Source: Syntrophaceae bacterium
GTDB taxonomy: Bacteria; Desulfobacterota; Syntrophia; Syntrophales; PHBD01
Direction: 5' to 3'
DNA length: 64,000 bases
Assembly: GCA_013177825.1 (NCBI GenBank)
Contig: JABLXX010000001.1
Coordinates: forward strand, 1 to 64,000
Numbering within the stretch: position 1 is the stretch's first letter; each line of letters opens with the position of its first letter. This document shows positions 1 through 8,536 of the stretch, piece by piece. A program made the position numbers and the translations under genes. The notes below the pieces were generated by a model that was not told where the DNA came from, made no database searches, and saw only the letters and a program-made list of their open reading frames with translations.

Positions 1-124
1 TGGGGGGCATCTCGTCCACTTCGTACATGTGTTCCATCTGCGGCTCCAGCCAGGTTGTGGCCCAGCGGTAGACCTGATCCTCGAGCATCCTCTGTTCTTC
101 GGTGAAACTGAAATCCAAAGCCAT
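1..124 (-). CDS. Acyl-CoA dehydrogenase, N-terminal fragment (cut by window edge)
   Basis: Only the first 41 codons are inside the window. They begin with ATG at 122-124 after a strong ribosome-binding site (AGGGAGG, about 134-140). The peptide starts MALDFSFTEEQ and continues RMLEDQVYRWA. The FxxTEEQ opening followed by an amphipathic helix is the usual N-terminus of FAD-dependent acyl-CoA dehydrogenases, which oxidise acyl-CoA to enoyl-CoA in beta-oxidation. It is the last visible gene of a minus-strand run that begins with a CoA-transferase at 2517, which fits acyl-CoA activation followed by oxidation. Family assignment rests on the short N-terminus alone. Confidence 0.72.
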   Translation of the reverse strand, partial: MALDFSFTEEQRMLEDQVYRWATTWLEPQMEHMYEVDEMPP

Positions 125-191
125 AACTCTTACCTCCCTTTATTGAAGTGTGAAAAAATTCAAACCAGCGGCGGAACCTGCGGAAAGGTCC

Positions 192-698
192 TCAACTTGC
201 ACGAACTAACCATCTCCCTTCGTTTATGCTACACGCACGCTGATTCTGGTTGCGGTTTCGAAACGGGGTGCCGGAGGCACCGTCCTTTTCCTGCCAAGTG
301 TTCCTTTTCGCATCATAGGGAAGGGTGAAACGCCAGGCGCAAAACCACTCCTCCGGATGGGTATCCGGCGGGCAGCCGACACATTCCGTGCGGATCCGGT
401 CGTCGATGGCCTTGGAGAACATCCTGTATTTCACAAGGCCTGCTGATTTACAAGGGTAATCTTCCAAACTCCGCCTATTCCTGGCCAATTGGCCCCGGCA
501 GTCGTTCATCTGGATCTTATAGCCGTTTTCACGGGCAACCTTCAAAATCGGAACGGCTATCTCCATACCGATCTTGTGCTCCATTTCCGTGAATCGCTGG
601 ACGTGATGAAAAATAGCTCGATGAAGGGTATCGACGACAAACCTCACCAGATCTTCCTGGTTTAAATCCGCCGGTTTCATGATGCGTTCATCCATCAT
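192..698 (-). CDS. Conserved cysteine-containing protein, DUF6125-like
   Basis: A 168-residue protein if started at the ATG at 698, which has a good ribosome-binding site (GGAGAAGGAACG). A GTG at 755 would add 19 residues but lacks one. The core has four conserved-looking cysteines, in DCRGQLAR, DYPCKS, ECVGC and the following PPDTHPEEWFC/AW stretch. This reminds me of the DUF6125 family common in Desulfobacterota; that match is from memory. No catalytic motif or membrane segment is evident. The cysteine spacing could bind a metal or cofactor, but this is inference. The gene sits between a small membrane protein and an acyl-CoA dehydrogenase, so a role linked to acyl-CoA metabolism is possible but not shown. 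Confidence 0.7.
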   Translation of the reverse strand: MMDERIMKPADLNQEDLVRFVVDTLHRAIFHHVQRFTEMEHKIGMEIAVPILKVARENGYKIQMNDCRGQLARNRRSLEDYPCKSAGLVKYRMFSKAIDDRIRTECVGCPPDTHPEEWFCAWRFTLPYDAKRNTWQEKDGASGTPFRNRNQNQRACSINEGRWLVRAS

Positions 699-756
699 GG
701 GCGTTCCTTCTCCGGGATTATCTTCCTGTTCATGACCAAGCAAAATTTTCCTCACC

Positions 757-918
757 TCAATCGGGGAAAAAATTCATGTATTTGGCCATAATGAGGAAGA
801 GTCCAATGATCCAGAAGATATAGGCCCACAGCCGGATCTTCGAGAGTTTCTCGCGACGGCACATGGCCTGATCGAGTTTTTCCTCCCGTTCGATTTCCAC
901 GGATTGCTTCTTTGTCAT
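757..918 (-). CDS. 53-residue single-pass membrane protein
   Basis: A short gene, ATG at 916-918, TGA at 757-759, preceded by AAGGAAG about nine bases upstream. The first 28 residues are strongly charged (MTKKQSVEIEREEKL start). They are followed by one clear hydrophobic helix, about residues 30-46 (LWAYIFWIIGLF then LIMA), and a short tail KYMNFFPD. This looks like a membrane protein with a cytoplasmic amphipathic N-terminus. It lies between a CoA-transferase and the DUF6125-like gene on the same strand, so it is probably cotranscribed with them. I do not recognise a family. It could anchor or modulate a neighbour at the membrane. Confidence 0.66.
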   Translation of the reverse strand: MTKKQSVEIEREEKLDQAMCRREKLSKIRLWAYIFWIIGLFLIMAKYMNFFPD

Positions 919-999
919 GGAATTCCGGCTTCCTTTTTAACGGGCGCGTGGAGAAACCGGCCTGCCAGCGGGTTCTTCCTGCGCTGTTGAAAGATTGGA

Positions 1000-2517
1000 T
1001 TACTTTCCGCTCTGGATTCCCTGATCCCACTCATAACCCCACACGGCGCTGCCCATGGGGATCTTGTAATTCCTGCGCTCCTCGCAGGCCGGGTATCTAC
1101 GTCCGCCGCCCTCTGCGGGAAGCATGGACACGGGGAACTTCGGAGGCAGAAGGCCGTTCTCGCGAGCTTCCCTCTCCAACCATTCCCGGTCGTCCGGGTG
1201 GGCGATGGAGATCAGCGCCGCCGCCCGCTCGTAGCCGCTGAGGCCGCGGAGGTTCACCATGCCGAACTCGGTGCAGACGTAGTTGGCAAACTGGGCCGGC
1301 ACATCCACCGTCGAGCCCTCCGGCAGGAACGGAACGATACGGGAAGTGCCGTGCTTGCTCCGGGACGTCATCGCCGCGACGCCGCGGCCACCCTTCGACT
1401 GGGCGCAGAAAATATGGAACTGGAAGAAGCCGCCCGACGACGAGATGGGACGCTTCTCGTAGAAGCCCGTGGAGATCTGGCCCAGGAGATCGACGGCCAC
1501 GCAGTTGTTGATGGAGATCATGTTGTCGATGCGGGTCAGGACGTTCAGGTTGTTCGTGTAGTCGATGTCGTACGCTGCGAGGGCCTGGTTTCGGTGAATC
1601 GTGTCGTAGTACCATTTCACGTCCACAGGGAATGCGAAGGTCCATACACTCTTGCCGCGGTCCAGCGTCTTGTAGGCGTTTGTGACCTGGCCGGATTCGA
1701 TCAGCTTCATGAGGCCGAAATTCAGCATTTCCGTGTGGATGCCGAGATCCTTGAATCCTGCATCCGCCAAAGCGGCCACGCAGGCCGAGGGCAGCGAGCC
1801 GATGCCGAGTTGGATCACGTCTCGATCCCGCATGATCTGCATGACGTTCTCCGCGATCTGCTGCTCCAGCGGACTGGGCTGGAAAGCCCTCTCGTTCATT
1901 TGTGGCCACCGGTACTTCTCGCAGTCCACCTCGACCCAGTAGTCCACGTCGTCGATGTGGATCGTGTTGAAGCGGCCGCCCTCCGCCCACGGATAGTCGG
2001 AGCGGACCTCGAAGACGATCTTCCTGGCGGTCTGCCGGAAGATATTGCAGTTGTTCGTCCCGTAGGACATGTTGAAATAGCCGTGTGCGTCGGGGGTTGT
2101 GACGGCATTGAACCACCAGTCCATCCCGCGTTTTTCCTTCACGGCATTGGCGAACCGGTAATGGTGGGCGTGCATACCGTATGACCATCCCCACTGGGCC
2201 CAGTCGGTGACGTTGTGCGTGTCCCGGGCCTTCCGGTTCCAGGGGAAGAAGAAAAATTCGTGAATGGTGTGAAATCCCTGGTAGGGATCGATCTGCTGGA
2301 ATTCCGGATGGGGATAGAACATGGCATACATCCAGAACTCGATGTCCTTCAACTGGCCGGGACCGTTGCCCAGCCGCCTGGCTACCGCCTCGGTACAGAC
2401 TGTGGAGTCGCCGCCGGTGCTGCCGTGGTTGATCCAGTCGCCCGACCTGACCATCTCAGCGATCTGTTCCGGTGTCCGTTTTTTGTCCCTGATTTTCTGC
2501 TGTACCGGTGTTGTCAT
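1000..2517 (-). CDS. Acetyl-CoA hydrolase/transferase family protein (CoA-transferase)
   Basis: A 505-residue protein of the 4-hydroxybutyrate/butyryl-CoA:acetate CoA-transferase type, which moves CoA between acyl-CoA and acetate. The C-terminal catalytic lobe carries IQLGIGSLPSA (residues 235-245) and GIHTEM (259-264). The glutamate of HTEM, E263 here, is by family knowledge the residue that forms the glutamyl-CoA thioester. The N-terminal half is longer and richer in aromatics (FFFFPWNRK, residues 88-96) than the paralogue at 9503-10861. ATG at 2517 is preceded by an AAGGA stretch. It heads an apparent operon with a membrane peptide, a cysteine protein and an acyl-CoA dehydrogenase. The exact acyl substrate cannot be read from sequence. 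Confidence 0.88.
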   Translation of the reverse strand: MTTPVQQKIRDKKRTPEQIAEMVRSGDWINHGSTGGDSTVCTEAVARRLGNGPGQLKDIEFWMYAMFYPHPEFQQIDPYQGFHTIHEFFFFPWNRKARDTHNVTDWAQWGWSYGMHAHHYRFANAVKEKRGMDWWFNAVTTPDAHGYFNMSYGTNNCNIFRQTARKIVFEVRSDYPWAEGGRFNTIHIDDVDYWVEVDCEKYRWPQMNERAFQPSPLEQQIAENVMQIMRDRDVIQLGIGSLPSACVAALADAGFKDLGIHTEMLNFGLMKLIESGQVTNAYKTLDRGKSVWTFAFPVDVKWYYDTIHRNQALAAYDIDYTNNLNVLTRIDNMISINNCVAVDLLGQISTGFYEKRPISSSGGFFQFHIFCAQSKGGRGVAAMTSRSKHGTSRIVPFLPEGSTVDVPAQFANYVCTEFGMVNLRGLSGYERAAALISIAHPDDREWLEREARENGLLPPKFPVSMLPAEGGGRRYPACEERRNYKIPMGSAVWGYEWDQGIQSGK

Positions 2518-2579
2518 TCCTTAACTCCCGCAAAATCAATAACTCTATTGCTGCGGCTTTAAATGTACCACCTGCAGAA

Positions 2580-2608
2580 GACGAACCGACGGTACTCATC
2601 GGTTCGTC
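2580..2608. repeat. Perfect 10-bp inverted repeat, candidate operator or leader hairpin
   Basis: GACGAACCGA (2580-2589) is repeated inverted as TCGGTTCGTC (2599-2608) with a nine-base spacer. It lies 63-91 bases upstream of the CoA-transferase start codon. It could bind a dimeric regulator or form a hairpin in the mRNA leader. No T-run follows, so it is not a normal terminator. Confidence 0.55.
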
Positions 2609-2895
2609 GCACGGTGCACAGCGACGGATAAACCCTTCCCCCTTCCTTCGCCGGACCGGTTTTGGTTGCTGAATAAAACTGCTAAATTTTTGTTCAGGAA
2701 AAACTCTAATTACGAGAGTATCTCAATCTCTTGCCCGATCAGGCATGAGCTGCGGAAGGCCCCCTGAGCACGAATTCGAATAATCACTTGAATAATTCGA
2801 TGGTTACAGGATCCCAACCGGGTAGACTGAGATTGCTGGCAGTCTGTTATCAAGATTCGATGACAAATGCAACTATAAAGAGGTTGGGAATATGT

Positions 2896-2929
2896 AAAAA
2901 AGGGCAGGCCCTTTTCAGAGCCTGCCCCC
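2896..2929 (-). terminator. Rho-independent terminator of the transporter gene
   Basis: On the minus strand GGGCAGGC (2927-2920) pairs with GCCTGCCC (2909-2902), followed by six T. It lies about 30 bases after the transporter stop codon at 2957. Confidence 0.85.
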
Positions 2930-2956
2930 TTGGAGCAATTAAAGCATACAGCTTGA

Positions 2957-3679
2957 TTATTTAATGAGCGGCGGGGGAGTCGGGAAGACCTTCTTGCCGT
3001 AGATCGTGTTGCAGACGACGGCACCCGCCATGTACACACCGTACCAGCCGCCGAAGACCAGGATGTAGCCGATGATCGGTTTCCAGGTCTTGGGATCCCC
3101 GTACCAGCCCGAGTCCATCCCGACGATCATCCAGAGGGCGATGTCGATCGCGACAACGAGGAAGAACAGCCCGCTCTTGGCGTAAGCGGGGGTCACGACG
3201 GTGAGGAAGCCGGCCCCGGCCATCCACATCCAGCCCTCAACATAGATAGCCTTCTGAAGCATGCCACCCACGGCCTTGCCGATACCAGCCTTGGCCGCAG
3301 CCAACTGTTCCGGCGTCAGCATCTTGATGTCAGCCACACCGGCTGCCGCCATGGCTGCATCCATCGCTTCCTTGGCAGCCTTCGGTGCAAAAACAAAACT
3401 TACCATATACCATTTTGCGAAAACACTGATCGCCGCTGCCAACATGAAGAAAGCGGAGAAAAACAGGAAGACGTTGCCGCCGGTAATATTGTGGTCTTTC
3501 AATTCCATGACCGCGACTGTGTACTGGACCAAGCATCCCCCGACCAGCCAGGCGGCGAGTAGCGGGAGGCCATTCAGGTCAACTTTACCCATAAATACCG
3601 CACCAAACCCGAAACACGCGACCGCGAGAGCTGCGAGACCAGCCGGTCCCGGTGTTGCAAAGCTGTGTTCATGCGCCAT
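2957..3679 (-). CDS. GPR1/FUN34/YaaH-family transporter (acetate/succinate permease type)
   Basis: A 240-residue membrane protein started at ATG 3679, which has an excellent ribosome-binding site (AAAAGGAGG, eight bases upstream). An upstream open stretch to 4078 has no coding character and is excluded. Six hydrophobic segments are visible: residues about 13-30, 38-58, 68-88, 146-165, 170-185 and 198-220. The order and residues such as GGNVFLFF and AGAGFL fit the AceTr family, which carries acetate or succinate with protons. Two oddities: the usual NPAPLG signature is replaced by ATPGPAGL at residues 8-15, and an Ala/Lys-rich hydrophilic insert of about 45 residues (98-143) sits between helices 3 and 4. 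Its context among CoA-transferases suggests acetate traffic. Confidence 0.82.
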   Translation of the reverse strand: MAHEHSFATPGPAGLAALAVACFGFGAVFMGKVDLNGLPLLAAWLVGGCLVQYTVAVMELKDHNITGGNVFLFFSAFFMLAAAISVFAKWYMVSFVFAPKAAKEAMDAAMAAAGVADIKMLTPEQLAAAKAGIGKAVGGMLQKAIYVEGWMWMAGAGFLTVVTPAYAKSGLFFLVVAIDIALWMIVGMDSGWYGDPKTWKPIIGYILVFGGWYGVYMAGAVVCNTIYGKKVFPTPPPLIK

Positions 3680-3948
3680 GAATGATTCCTCCTTTTTTTG
3701 TTTGTTACCGGTAATAAATTTTTCCCCTATTGTTTCCTTCCTCTCCTGATTCTGGTGCGGCATCCCCCCCTTCATGCCTTGATATAATGATTTTGACGTT
3801 GCTACAGATACGGCTTCACGATGCGAGTGTTCGGTAATCCCGCGGAATGGATCACCGCATTCGGGTTTCTTAATCCCAATCCCACGGATGCCGTGAGATC
3901 CTTCGGAAGCTGGCTGTGAGAAAAAAGTGAGAGAAAATATTGCAGCGA

Positions 3949-3978
3949 TATCTAACACAATGAGTTTGGCTTTTGCAA
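3949..3978 (-). promoter_or_regulatory. Possible sigma-70 promoter for the transporter gene
   Basis: On the minus strand TTGCAA (3978-3973) and TAGATA (3954-3949) are 18 bases apart. The resulting leader would be about 260 bases, which is long; treat as tentative. The rest of 3680-4020 shows no gene. Confidence 0.35.
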
Positions 3979-4025
3979 GTCGAAAAATAGAACCGTGTAT
4001 TCTTAAAAAATATGTTAAATAAATC

Positions 4026-4054
4026 TTGACAAGGGACTCGTGAGGGGATAGACA
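4026..4054 (+). promoter_or_regulatory. Sigma-70 promoter for EF-G leader
   Basis: A perfect -35 TTGACA (4026-4031) and a weaker -10 TAGACA (4049-4054), 17 bases apart, point towards the EF-G paralogue at 4147. Transcription would start near 4061. Confidence 0.6.
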
Positions 4055-4060
4055 ACGCAA

Positions 4061-4122
4061 CTTCATCCAAAATACCAAGCGGGATGACCCGCCAGGATGA
4101 GCCCTCCCGGAGGGTTTTTTTA
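4061..4122 (+). ncRNA. Short terminated leader or small RNA upstream of EF-G paralogue
   Basis: Between the promoter at 4026 and the EF-G start lies a stretch of about 62 bases with two hairpins. GCGGG-ATGA-CCCGC (4079-4092) is followed by a terminator hairpin with seven T (4102-4121). The motif GGATGA occurs twice, once overlapping the first loop (4082-4087) and once single-stranded (4095-4100), recalling CsrA-type GGA sites. The transcript either ends here as a tiny RNA or is an attenuator for the EF-G gene. It does not match a riboswitch class that I recognise. Confidence 0.4.
4102..4121 (+). terminator. Intrinsic terminator / attenuator ahead of EF-G gene
   Basis: CCCTC (4102-4106), loop CCG, GAGGG (4110-4114), then seven T (4115-4121). 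It lies 25 bases before the EF-G start codon and downstream of a promoter on the same strand. Confidence 0.6.
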
Positions 4123-4146
4123 TTTAGTGCAGGGATGTGAAGAACT

Positions 4147-6234
4147 ATGATTACCGACATTGAAAAGGTAAGGAACATCGGCATCAGCGCCCATATCGAT
4201 TCGGGCAAGACCACGCTGACGGAGCGGATCCTGTATTACACCAAGCGCATCCGCGCCATGCACGATGTGAAAGGGAAGGATGGCGTGGGGGCCACCATGG
4301 ACTCCATGGAGTTGGAGAAGGAACGGGGGATCACGATTGCCTCCGCCGCCACGTTCTGCCAGTGGCAGGGTCACGAGATCAACATCATCGACACACCCGG
4401 CCATGTGGACTTCACCATTGAGGTCGAGCGGTCGCTCCGCGTTCTTGACGGAGCGATCCTGGTTCTCTGTTCCGTCGGCGGCGTCCAGTCCCAATCCATC
4501 ACCGTGGATCAGCAGATGAAGCGCTATCACGTGCCCTGTATCGCGTTCATCAACAAGTGCGATCGGAGCGGTGCCGATCCTTTCCGGGTCATCTCGCAGC
4601 TGCAGTCGAAACTGGGTCACAACGCCGTAGCCATGCAGATTCCCATCGGCCTGGAGATCGATTTTTCCGGTGTCGTGGACCTTCTGACCATGAAGGCGCT
4701 GTATTTCGATGGTGAACACGGAGAAGACGTGCGCATCGAGGATATCCCTCCGGAGCTGCAAGAAATGGCGAGGAAGAAGAGGGAAGAACTGCTGGATGCG
4801 GTATCCCTTTTTTCGGATGATTTGACGGAAGCCTTGCTCGAAGGCGGTCCCGTATCGGATGACCTGGTTCTGGAGGCGGTCCGCCGGGGCACCCTGGCGC
4901 GGCAGCTGACGCCCGTATTCATGGGCTCGGCCTACAAGAACCGGGGTGTCCAGCCGCTGCTCGATGCCGTGAACCGTTATCTGCCCTGCCCGTCAGACGT
5001 CGAGAACATGGCGCTGGACATGGACCATGAGGAAGCGCCCGTCAGCCTTTCCTGCGATCCGGAGCAGCCGACGGTAGCCTTCGCCTTCAAGCTGGAGGAC
5101 GGGCCCTACGGGCAGTTGACCTACATCCGGGTCTACCAGGGAAGTGCCGCCCGTGGCACCACCATTGTCAATGCCCGGAGCGGAAAGAAGGTCAAGATCG
5201 GCCGCGTGGTCCGCATGCACGCCGATCAGATGGAGGACATCGAGGCTGTGAATTCCGGATACATCGGTGCCCTCTTCGGAATCGAGTGTTCCTCCGGTGA
5301 CACCTTCGTCGCCCCCGGCGTGAACTTTACCATGACGTCCATGTATGTTCCGGAACCGGTAATCTCCCTGGCCATCGTCCCGAAGGACAACAAATCCCAG
5401 GCCAACCTCTCGAAGGCCCTGGGGCGTTTCACCCGCGAGGACCCGACTTTCCGGACCCATGTGGATCAGGAAACCAGCGAAACCATCATCGAAGGCATGG
5501 GGGAGCTCCACCTCGAGATCTACGTCGAGCGGATGCGCCGGGAGTACGGTTGCGATGTCACAACGGGCCATCCGCGGGTCGCCTACCGCGAGGCGATCAC
5601 CCAACGGGCGGATTTCAACTATACCCACCGTAAACAGACGGGCGGCTCGGGCCAGTACGGACGGATTGCCGGCTATGTGGAACCACTGGCGGAAGGGGAA
5701 TTTGAATTCGTCAACGACGTAACCGGCGGGTCCATTCCAACCCAGTTCATTCCCGCTGTGGAGAAGGGATTCCGCCTGTGCCTGACCAAGGGGCCCAAAA
5801 TGGAGTTCCCCGTGACGGGCATCCGGGTCGTGGTCAACGACGGCGCCTCCCATGCGGTGGACTCTTCCGACATGGCCTTCCAGGCGGCGGCCCGGGGAGC
5901 GTTCCGGGAAGCCTACGGGCGGGCGAAGCCGATCATCCTGGAGCCGATCATGAAGGTCGTCGTCGAGACGCCGACGGAATTCCAGGGCGCCGTCATGGGT
6001 CTTCTGAACCAGCGGCGCGGCATGATCATCGGCGCCCAGGACGAAGGGCCCCAATGCGTCGTGGAGGCCCAGGTACCCCTGGCGGAGATGTTCGGATATT
6101 CGACGGTGCTCCGGTCCGCCACGCAGGGCAAGGCCCAGTTCACCATGGAGTTTGCCGCCTACCGGCAGGTTCCGGTCTCCGTGGCGGAGAAGATCGCTGA
6201 AGAGGTGGCCCAGCGCAAGAGGAGCGCCGCCTGA
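4147..6234 (+). CDS. Elongation factor G paralogue, spdEFG1 / mitochondrial EF-G1 type
   Basis: A 695-residue translational GTPase. The G domain has AHIDSGKT (15-22), the switch region [15 protein letters not shown] and NKCD. Domain IV carries [14 protein letters not shown]. The string [19 protein letters not shown] and the later [10 protein letters not shown] closely resemble mitochondrial EF-G1. This marks the spdEFG1 subfamily, which promotes ribosome translocation. Its partner, spdEFG2, specialises in ribosome recycling, and a matching paralogue is at 34832-36871. The start codon follows a modest GAAG ribosome-binding site. Regulation may involve the terminated leader just upstream. Subfamily assignment is from remembered sequence features and should be checked by phylogeny. 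Confidence 0.9.
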   Translation: MITDIEKVRNIGISAHIDSGKTTLTERILYYTKRIRAMHDVKGKDGVGATMDSMELEKERGITIASAATFCQWQGHEINIIDTPGHVDFTIEVERSLRVLDGAILVLCSVGGVQSQSITVDQQMKRYHVPCIAFINKCDRSGADPFRVISQLQSKLGHNAVAMQIPIGLEIDFSGVVDLLTMKALYFDGEHGEDVRIEDIPPELQEMARKKREELLDAVSLFSDDLTEALLEGGPVSDDLVLEAVRRGTLARQLTPVFMGSAYKNRGVQPLLDAVNRYLPCPSDVENMALDMDHEEAPVSLSCDPEQPTVAFAFKLEDGPYGQLTYIRVYQGSAARGTTIVNARSGKKVKIGRVVRMHADQMEDIEAVNSGYIGALFGIECSSGDTFVAPGVNFTMTSMYVPEPVISLAIVPKDNKSQANLSKALGRFTREDPTFRTHVDQETSETIIEGMGELHLEIYVERMRREYGCDVTTGHPRVAYREAITQRADFNYTHRKQTGGSGQYGRIAGYVEPLAEGEFEFVNDVTGGSIPTQFIPAVEKGFRLCLTKGPKMEFPVTGIRVVVNDGASHAVDSSDMAFQAAARGAFREAYGRAKPIILEPIMKVVVETPTEFQGAVMGLLNQRRGMIIGAQDEGPQCVVEAQVPLAEMFGYSTVLRSATQGKAQFTMEFAAYRQVPVSVAEKIAEEVAQRKRSAA

Positions 6235-6352
6235 GGTGAAACCGTTCGAATTCGACGGCCGCCGGCGCGACCCTGCAGATTCAGCCCCGGGCCGCGGGGA
6301 AAGTCAGGGAGGGAAGACGGCGACAATCATTCCGTGGAGGAGGAAGAAAGTC

Positions 6353-7066
6353 ATGACGATCCGGGAAGAGCAGATTCGGGAAAAACTCCTGGACTCCCTG
6401 GCAGGGGAAGCCGGGGACCTGCTGGAGGCGGGACGTTTTGGAGCCGTTTTTGCCCATGCCGGAATCGGAAAAACCGCCCTGATGGTTCAACTGGCGATCC
6501 GCTCCATGCTGCGGGGTAAAAACGTCCTGCACGTGAGTCTGCACGATCCGGTGCAGAAAGTCGCCCTCTGGTACGAGGAGCTCTTCCAGGATTCGGCTCG
6601 GCGTCAGGGAGTCGGGGGGGCGCAGCGCCTCTGGGAATCCCTGGTCCCACACCGTTTCATCATGACGTTCCGCGTCGACGGGTTCAGCGTCCCGCGTCTG
6701 GCGGAACGCCTGGAGGATCTGGCCGCCCAGGGAATCTTCCGGCCGGAGATGGTCATCATCGACGGCTTTCCATTCGAGGAAACCAGTCGGGAGACCCTGG
6801 CAGACCTGAAGAAAATGGCCGGACAGGGGGGATATTCCGGGTGGTTCACCGTTCACACGCACCGTTACGAGACACCGGAAGCAGACGGAATCCCCCAACG
6901 GCTGAAACCGGTCTCCGGCCTTTTCGACGTGGTCCTGGAAATGACGCCCGAAAAGGAGAAGATCCGCATCCGTTCCCTGAAGGGCGCAGGATTGACCCCG
7001 GAAGGTGAATCCCTGCTGCTTGACCCTGCGACCATGCTGGTCCGGGCGGAGGCTGCCGGAGGCTGA
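6353..7066 (+). CDS. P-loop ATPase of the RecA/KaiC-like superfamily, function unknown
   Basis: A 237-residue cytoplasmic protein started at ATG 6353 after GGAGGAGGAAG. A Walker A motif, HAGIGKTA, is near residues 36-43. A Walker B-like strand, MVIIDGFPFEE, is near residues 135-145. The layout (P-loop, long helices, hydrophobic strand ending in D) resembles single-domain RecA/KaiC-like ATPases with a switch of partners. It has no DNA-binding or membrane segment. The gene follows the EF-G paralogue by 118 bases on the same strand and may be cotranscribed. I do not know its substrate; the ATPase call is solid but the role is open. Confidence 0.75.
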   Translation: MTIREEQIREKLLDSLAGEAGDLLEAGRFGAVFAHAGIGKTALMVQLAIRSMLRGKNVLHVSLHDPVQKVALWYEELFQDSARRQGVGGAQRLWESLVPHRFIMTFRVDGFSVPRLAERLEDLAAQGIFRPEMVIIDGFPFEETSRETLADLKKMAGQGGYSGWFTVHTHRYETPEADGIPQRLKPVSGLFDVVLEMTPEKEKIRIRSLKGAGLTPEGESLLLDPATMLVRAEAAGG

Positions 7067-7196
7067 TGCCCGGCTCCCGTCCTGTGGAGCATCGATTCTG
7101 CACGGCCGTCCCGGAAGCCCGTTTCCGGTCGTTCTTTCCACACCGGGCCGTTGCGGGCCGCCGTTTTGCCTGAACTTCTTTCCGGATTTCCGGAAT

Positions 7197-7640
7197 TCAG
7201 CCTTTTCCCCGATCAAAATAATCAGCGAGGATTTCCCCGTGGTCGAAGGCCAGTGCGGGCAGTGTATCGCGGGTGAAGATGCCGATCTCTCCCGCGTCGT
7301 CGCCGGCCTCCGGTTTACCGGACGACCGGCCGACGAAAACGGTCGTGATTGTATGCTGCCGTGGATCGCGGTCCGGCCTGGAGTAGGTGTGAAGCTGGCG
7401 CAGGAGGGTAACGTCCAGCCCTGTCTCCTCCCGGGCCTCTCGGACGGCCGCTTCCTCCAGGGACTCACCGTAATCCACAAATCCTCCGGGGAGAGCCCAG
7501 CCGGGGGGCGGGTTCTTCCGTCGGATCAGGACAATCCCTTCTTCCAGTTCAATGATGATATCCACCGTGGGGACCGGGTTGCGCCAGCTTTCCTCGACGT
7601 GACCACAGGCGGGGCAGGATTTCGCGATCTTTGCGGCCAT
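7197..7640 (-). CDS. Nudix hydrolase (ADP-ribose pyrophosphatase-like)
   Basis: A 147-residue protein with a complete Nudix box at residues 53-75: G-x5-E, then REAREETGL, matching GX5EX7REUXEEXGU. Such enzymes cleave a nucleoside diphosphate linked to another group, using Mg2+ held by the glutamates. The N-terminus has CPACG near residues 9-13, a possible half zinc site as seen in some NADH-pyrophosphatase-like or ADP-ribose-type members. The [12 protein letters not shown] run is typical of small ADP-ribose pyrophosphatases. It ends the minus-strand group that includes a HAD phosphatase and a second Nudix gene. Substrate is not determined. Confidence 0.86.
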   Translation of the reverse strand: MAAKIAKSCPACGHVEESWRNPVPTVDIIIELEEGIVLIRRKNPPPGWALPGGFVDYGESLEEAAVREAREETGLDVTLLRQLHTYSRPDRDPRQHTITTVFVGRSSGKPEAGDDAGEIGIFTRDTLPALAFDHGEILADYFDRGKG

Positions 7641-7770
7641 GGAGGGCAGTTCTCCTTCCTGACGGCAGTGGACGAATCCTTCCCGGGTTCGCCGTGCAGG
7701 GGGTGCTTTCCGTTCGTCGGCCGGCGAAGCATCCCCTCGGGGGCCGTCGCAAGCCGCGCTTTTTCAAGCC

Positions 7771-8454
7771 TCATGCCAGAAGCGGCAGGAGGTCCGGAGC
7801 CGAGGGAACAATGATGTCGGCGCCGGCCCGGAGCAGCTCCTCGCGTCCGCCGGAACCCGTCAGAACGCCGATGGTCCGGGTTCCGGCCTCGCGGCCTGTC
7901 CGGATGTCCATGGGGTGGTCCCCAACCATGATCGCACGGGCGGGGACGATGGCCATCTTCATCAGCGGATCCAGAACATGTCCCGGATCGGGCTTGACGC
8001 GATCGACTTCGTCCCGGGGCAGGAAGACCTCGCAGTAATCGGCAATGTCCGGAAAAATCATGGTCACGGCGGCCCCGCAATTCCGTGTGATGATGGCCCG
8101 CCGTATCTTCCGTTTTTTCATTCCCTCGAGCAGTTCACGAATGCCTTCGAAAAGAGAACCATCCCGGGCTGCGCGGATTTCGATTCCGGAAATGAGATCC
8201 ATCGCTACCCGGTGGAAGGATGCGGCGCGGTCCGGGGATTTGCCGGCCAGCCATTCCCGGCCCCTCTCAACGGTTTCGAGGACGAAAAGGTCGTCCAGAA
8301 CCTCCGTGGGAACGCCGGATTCAGCCGCCAGTTTCCTTACGGCGCCCCGCATTGCCGGGAAATCGATGTTCAGAACGGCCAGAGTGCCATCGAAGTCGAA
8401 GACCGCCGCTTCGATTCCTTTAAGGATTTCCTTTTGTCCGGGATTGTTTCCCAT
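7771..8454 (-). CDS. HAD-superfamily phosphatase (phosphoglycolate phosphatase-like)
   Basis: A 227-residue soluble enzyme with all four HAD motifs: DFDGTL (20-25, first Asp the nucleophile), ITRN in the middle, KPDP, and GDHPMD with the acidic pair. The helical cap after motif I places it with subfamily IA enzymes such as phosphoglycolate phosphatase, or pyrophosphatase PpaX. The N-terminal ten residues before the first strand are slightly long. It lies between two Nudix hydrolase genes on the same strand, which suggests a small set of phosphoester 'housecleaning' enzymes. The physiological substrate cannot be told. Confidence 0.85.
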   Translation of the reverse strand: MGNNPGQKEILKGIEAAVFDFDGTLAVLNIDFPAMRGAVRKLAAESGVPTEVLDDLFVLETVERGREWLAGKSPDRAASFHRVAMDLISGIEIRAARDGSLFEGIRELLEGMKKRKIRRAIITRNCGAAVTMIFPDIADYCEVFLPRDEVDRVKPDPGHVLDPLMKMAIVPARAIMVGDHPMDIRTGREAGTRTIGVLTGSGGREELLRAGADIIVPSAPDLLPLLA

Positions 8455-8536
8455 GTCTTGGCTCTTTAAAGAGTGCGGAGCCTTCCGGCCGTTTCGTCGC
8501 GTCCCGTCCGTTGAAGGAACGCCTCGTCCGGGGCGT

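Larger units (their letters stand above)
2518..2956. other. Intergenic stretch upstream of CoA-transferase gene
   Basis: About 440 bases without a convincing gene. It holds a perfect inverted repeat (2580-2608) near the CoA-transferase start and the terminator of the transporter gene (2896-2929). Between them the DNA is AT-richer (for example 2670-2860). I found no good promoter match and no sigma-54 site there. Confidence 0.6.

Noticed and set aside
3783-3788. A perfect TATAAT on the plus strand
   Set aside because: No -35 element at normal distance and no gene downstream before the promoter at 4026.
3680-4078. N-terminal extension of the transporter frame
   Set aside because: The extension has no coding character, and ATG 3679 has an excellent ribosome-binding site.
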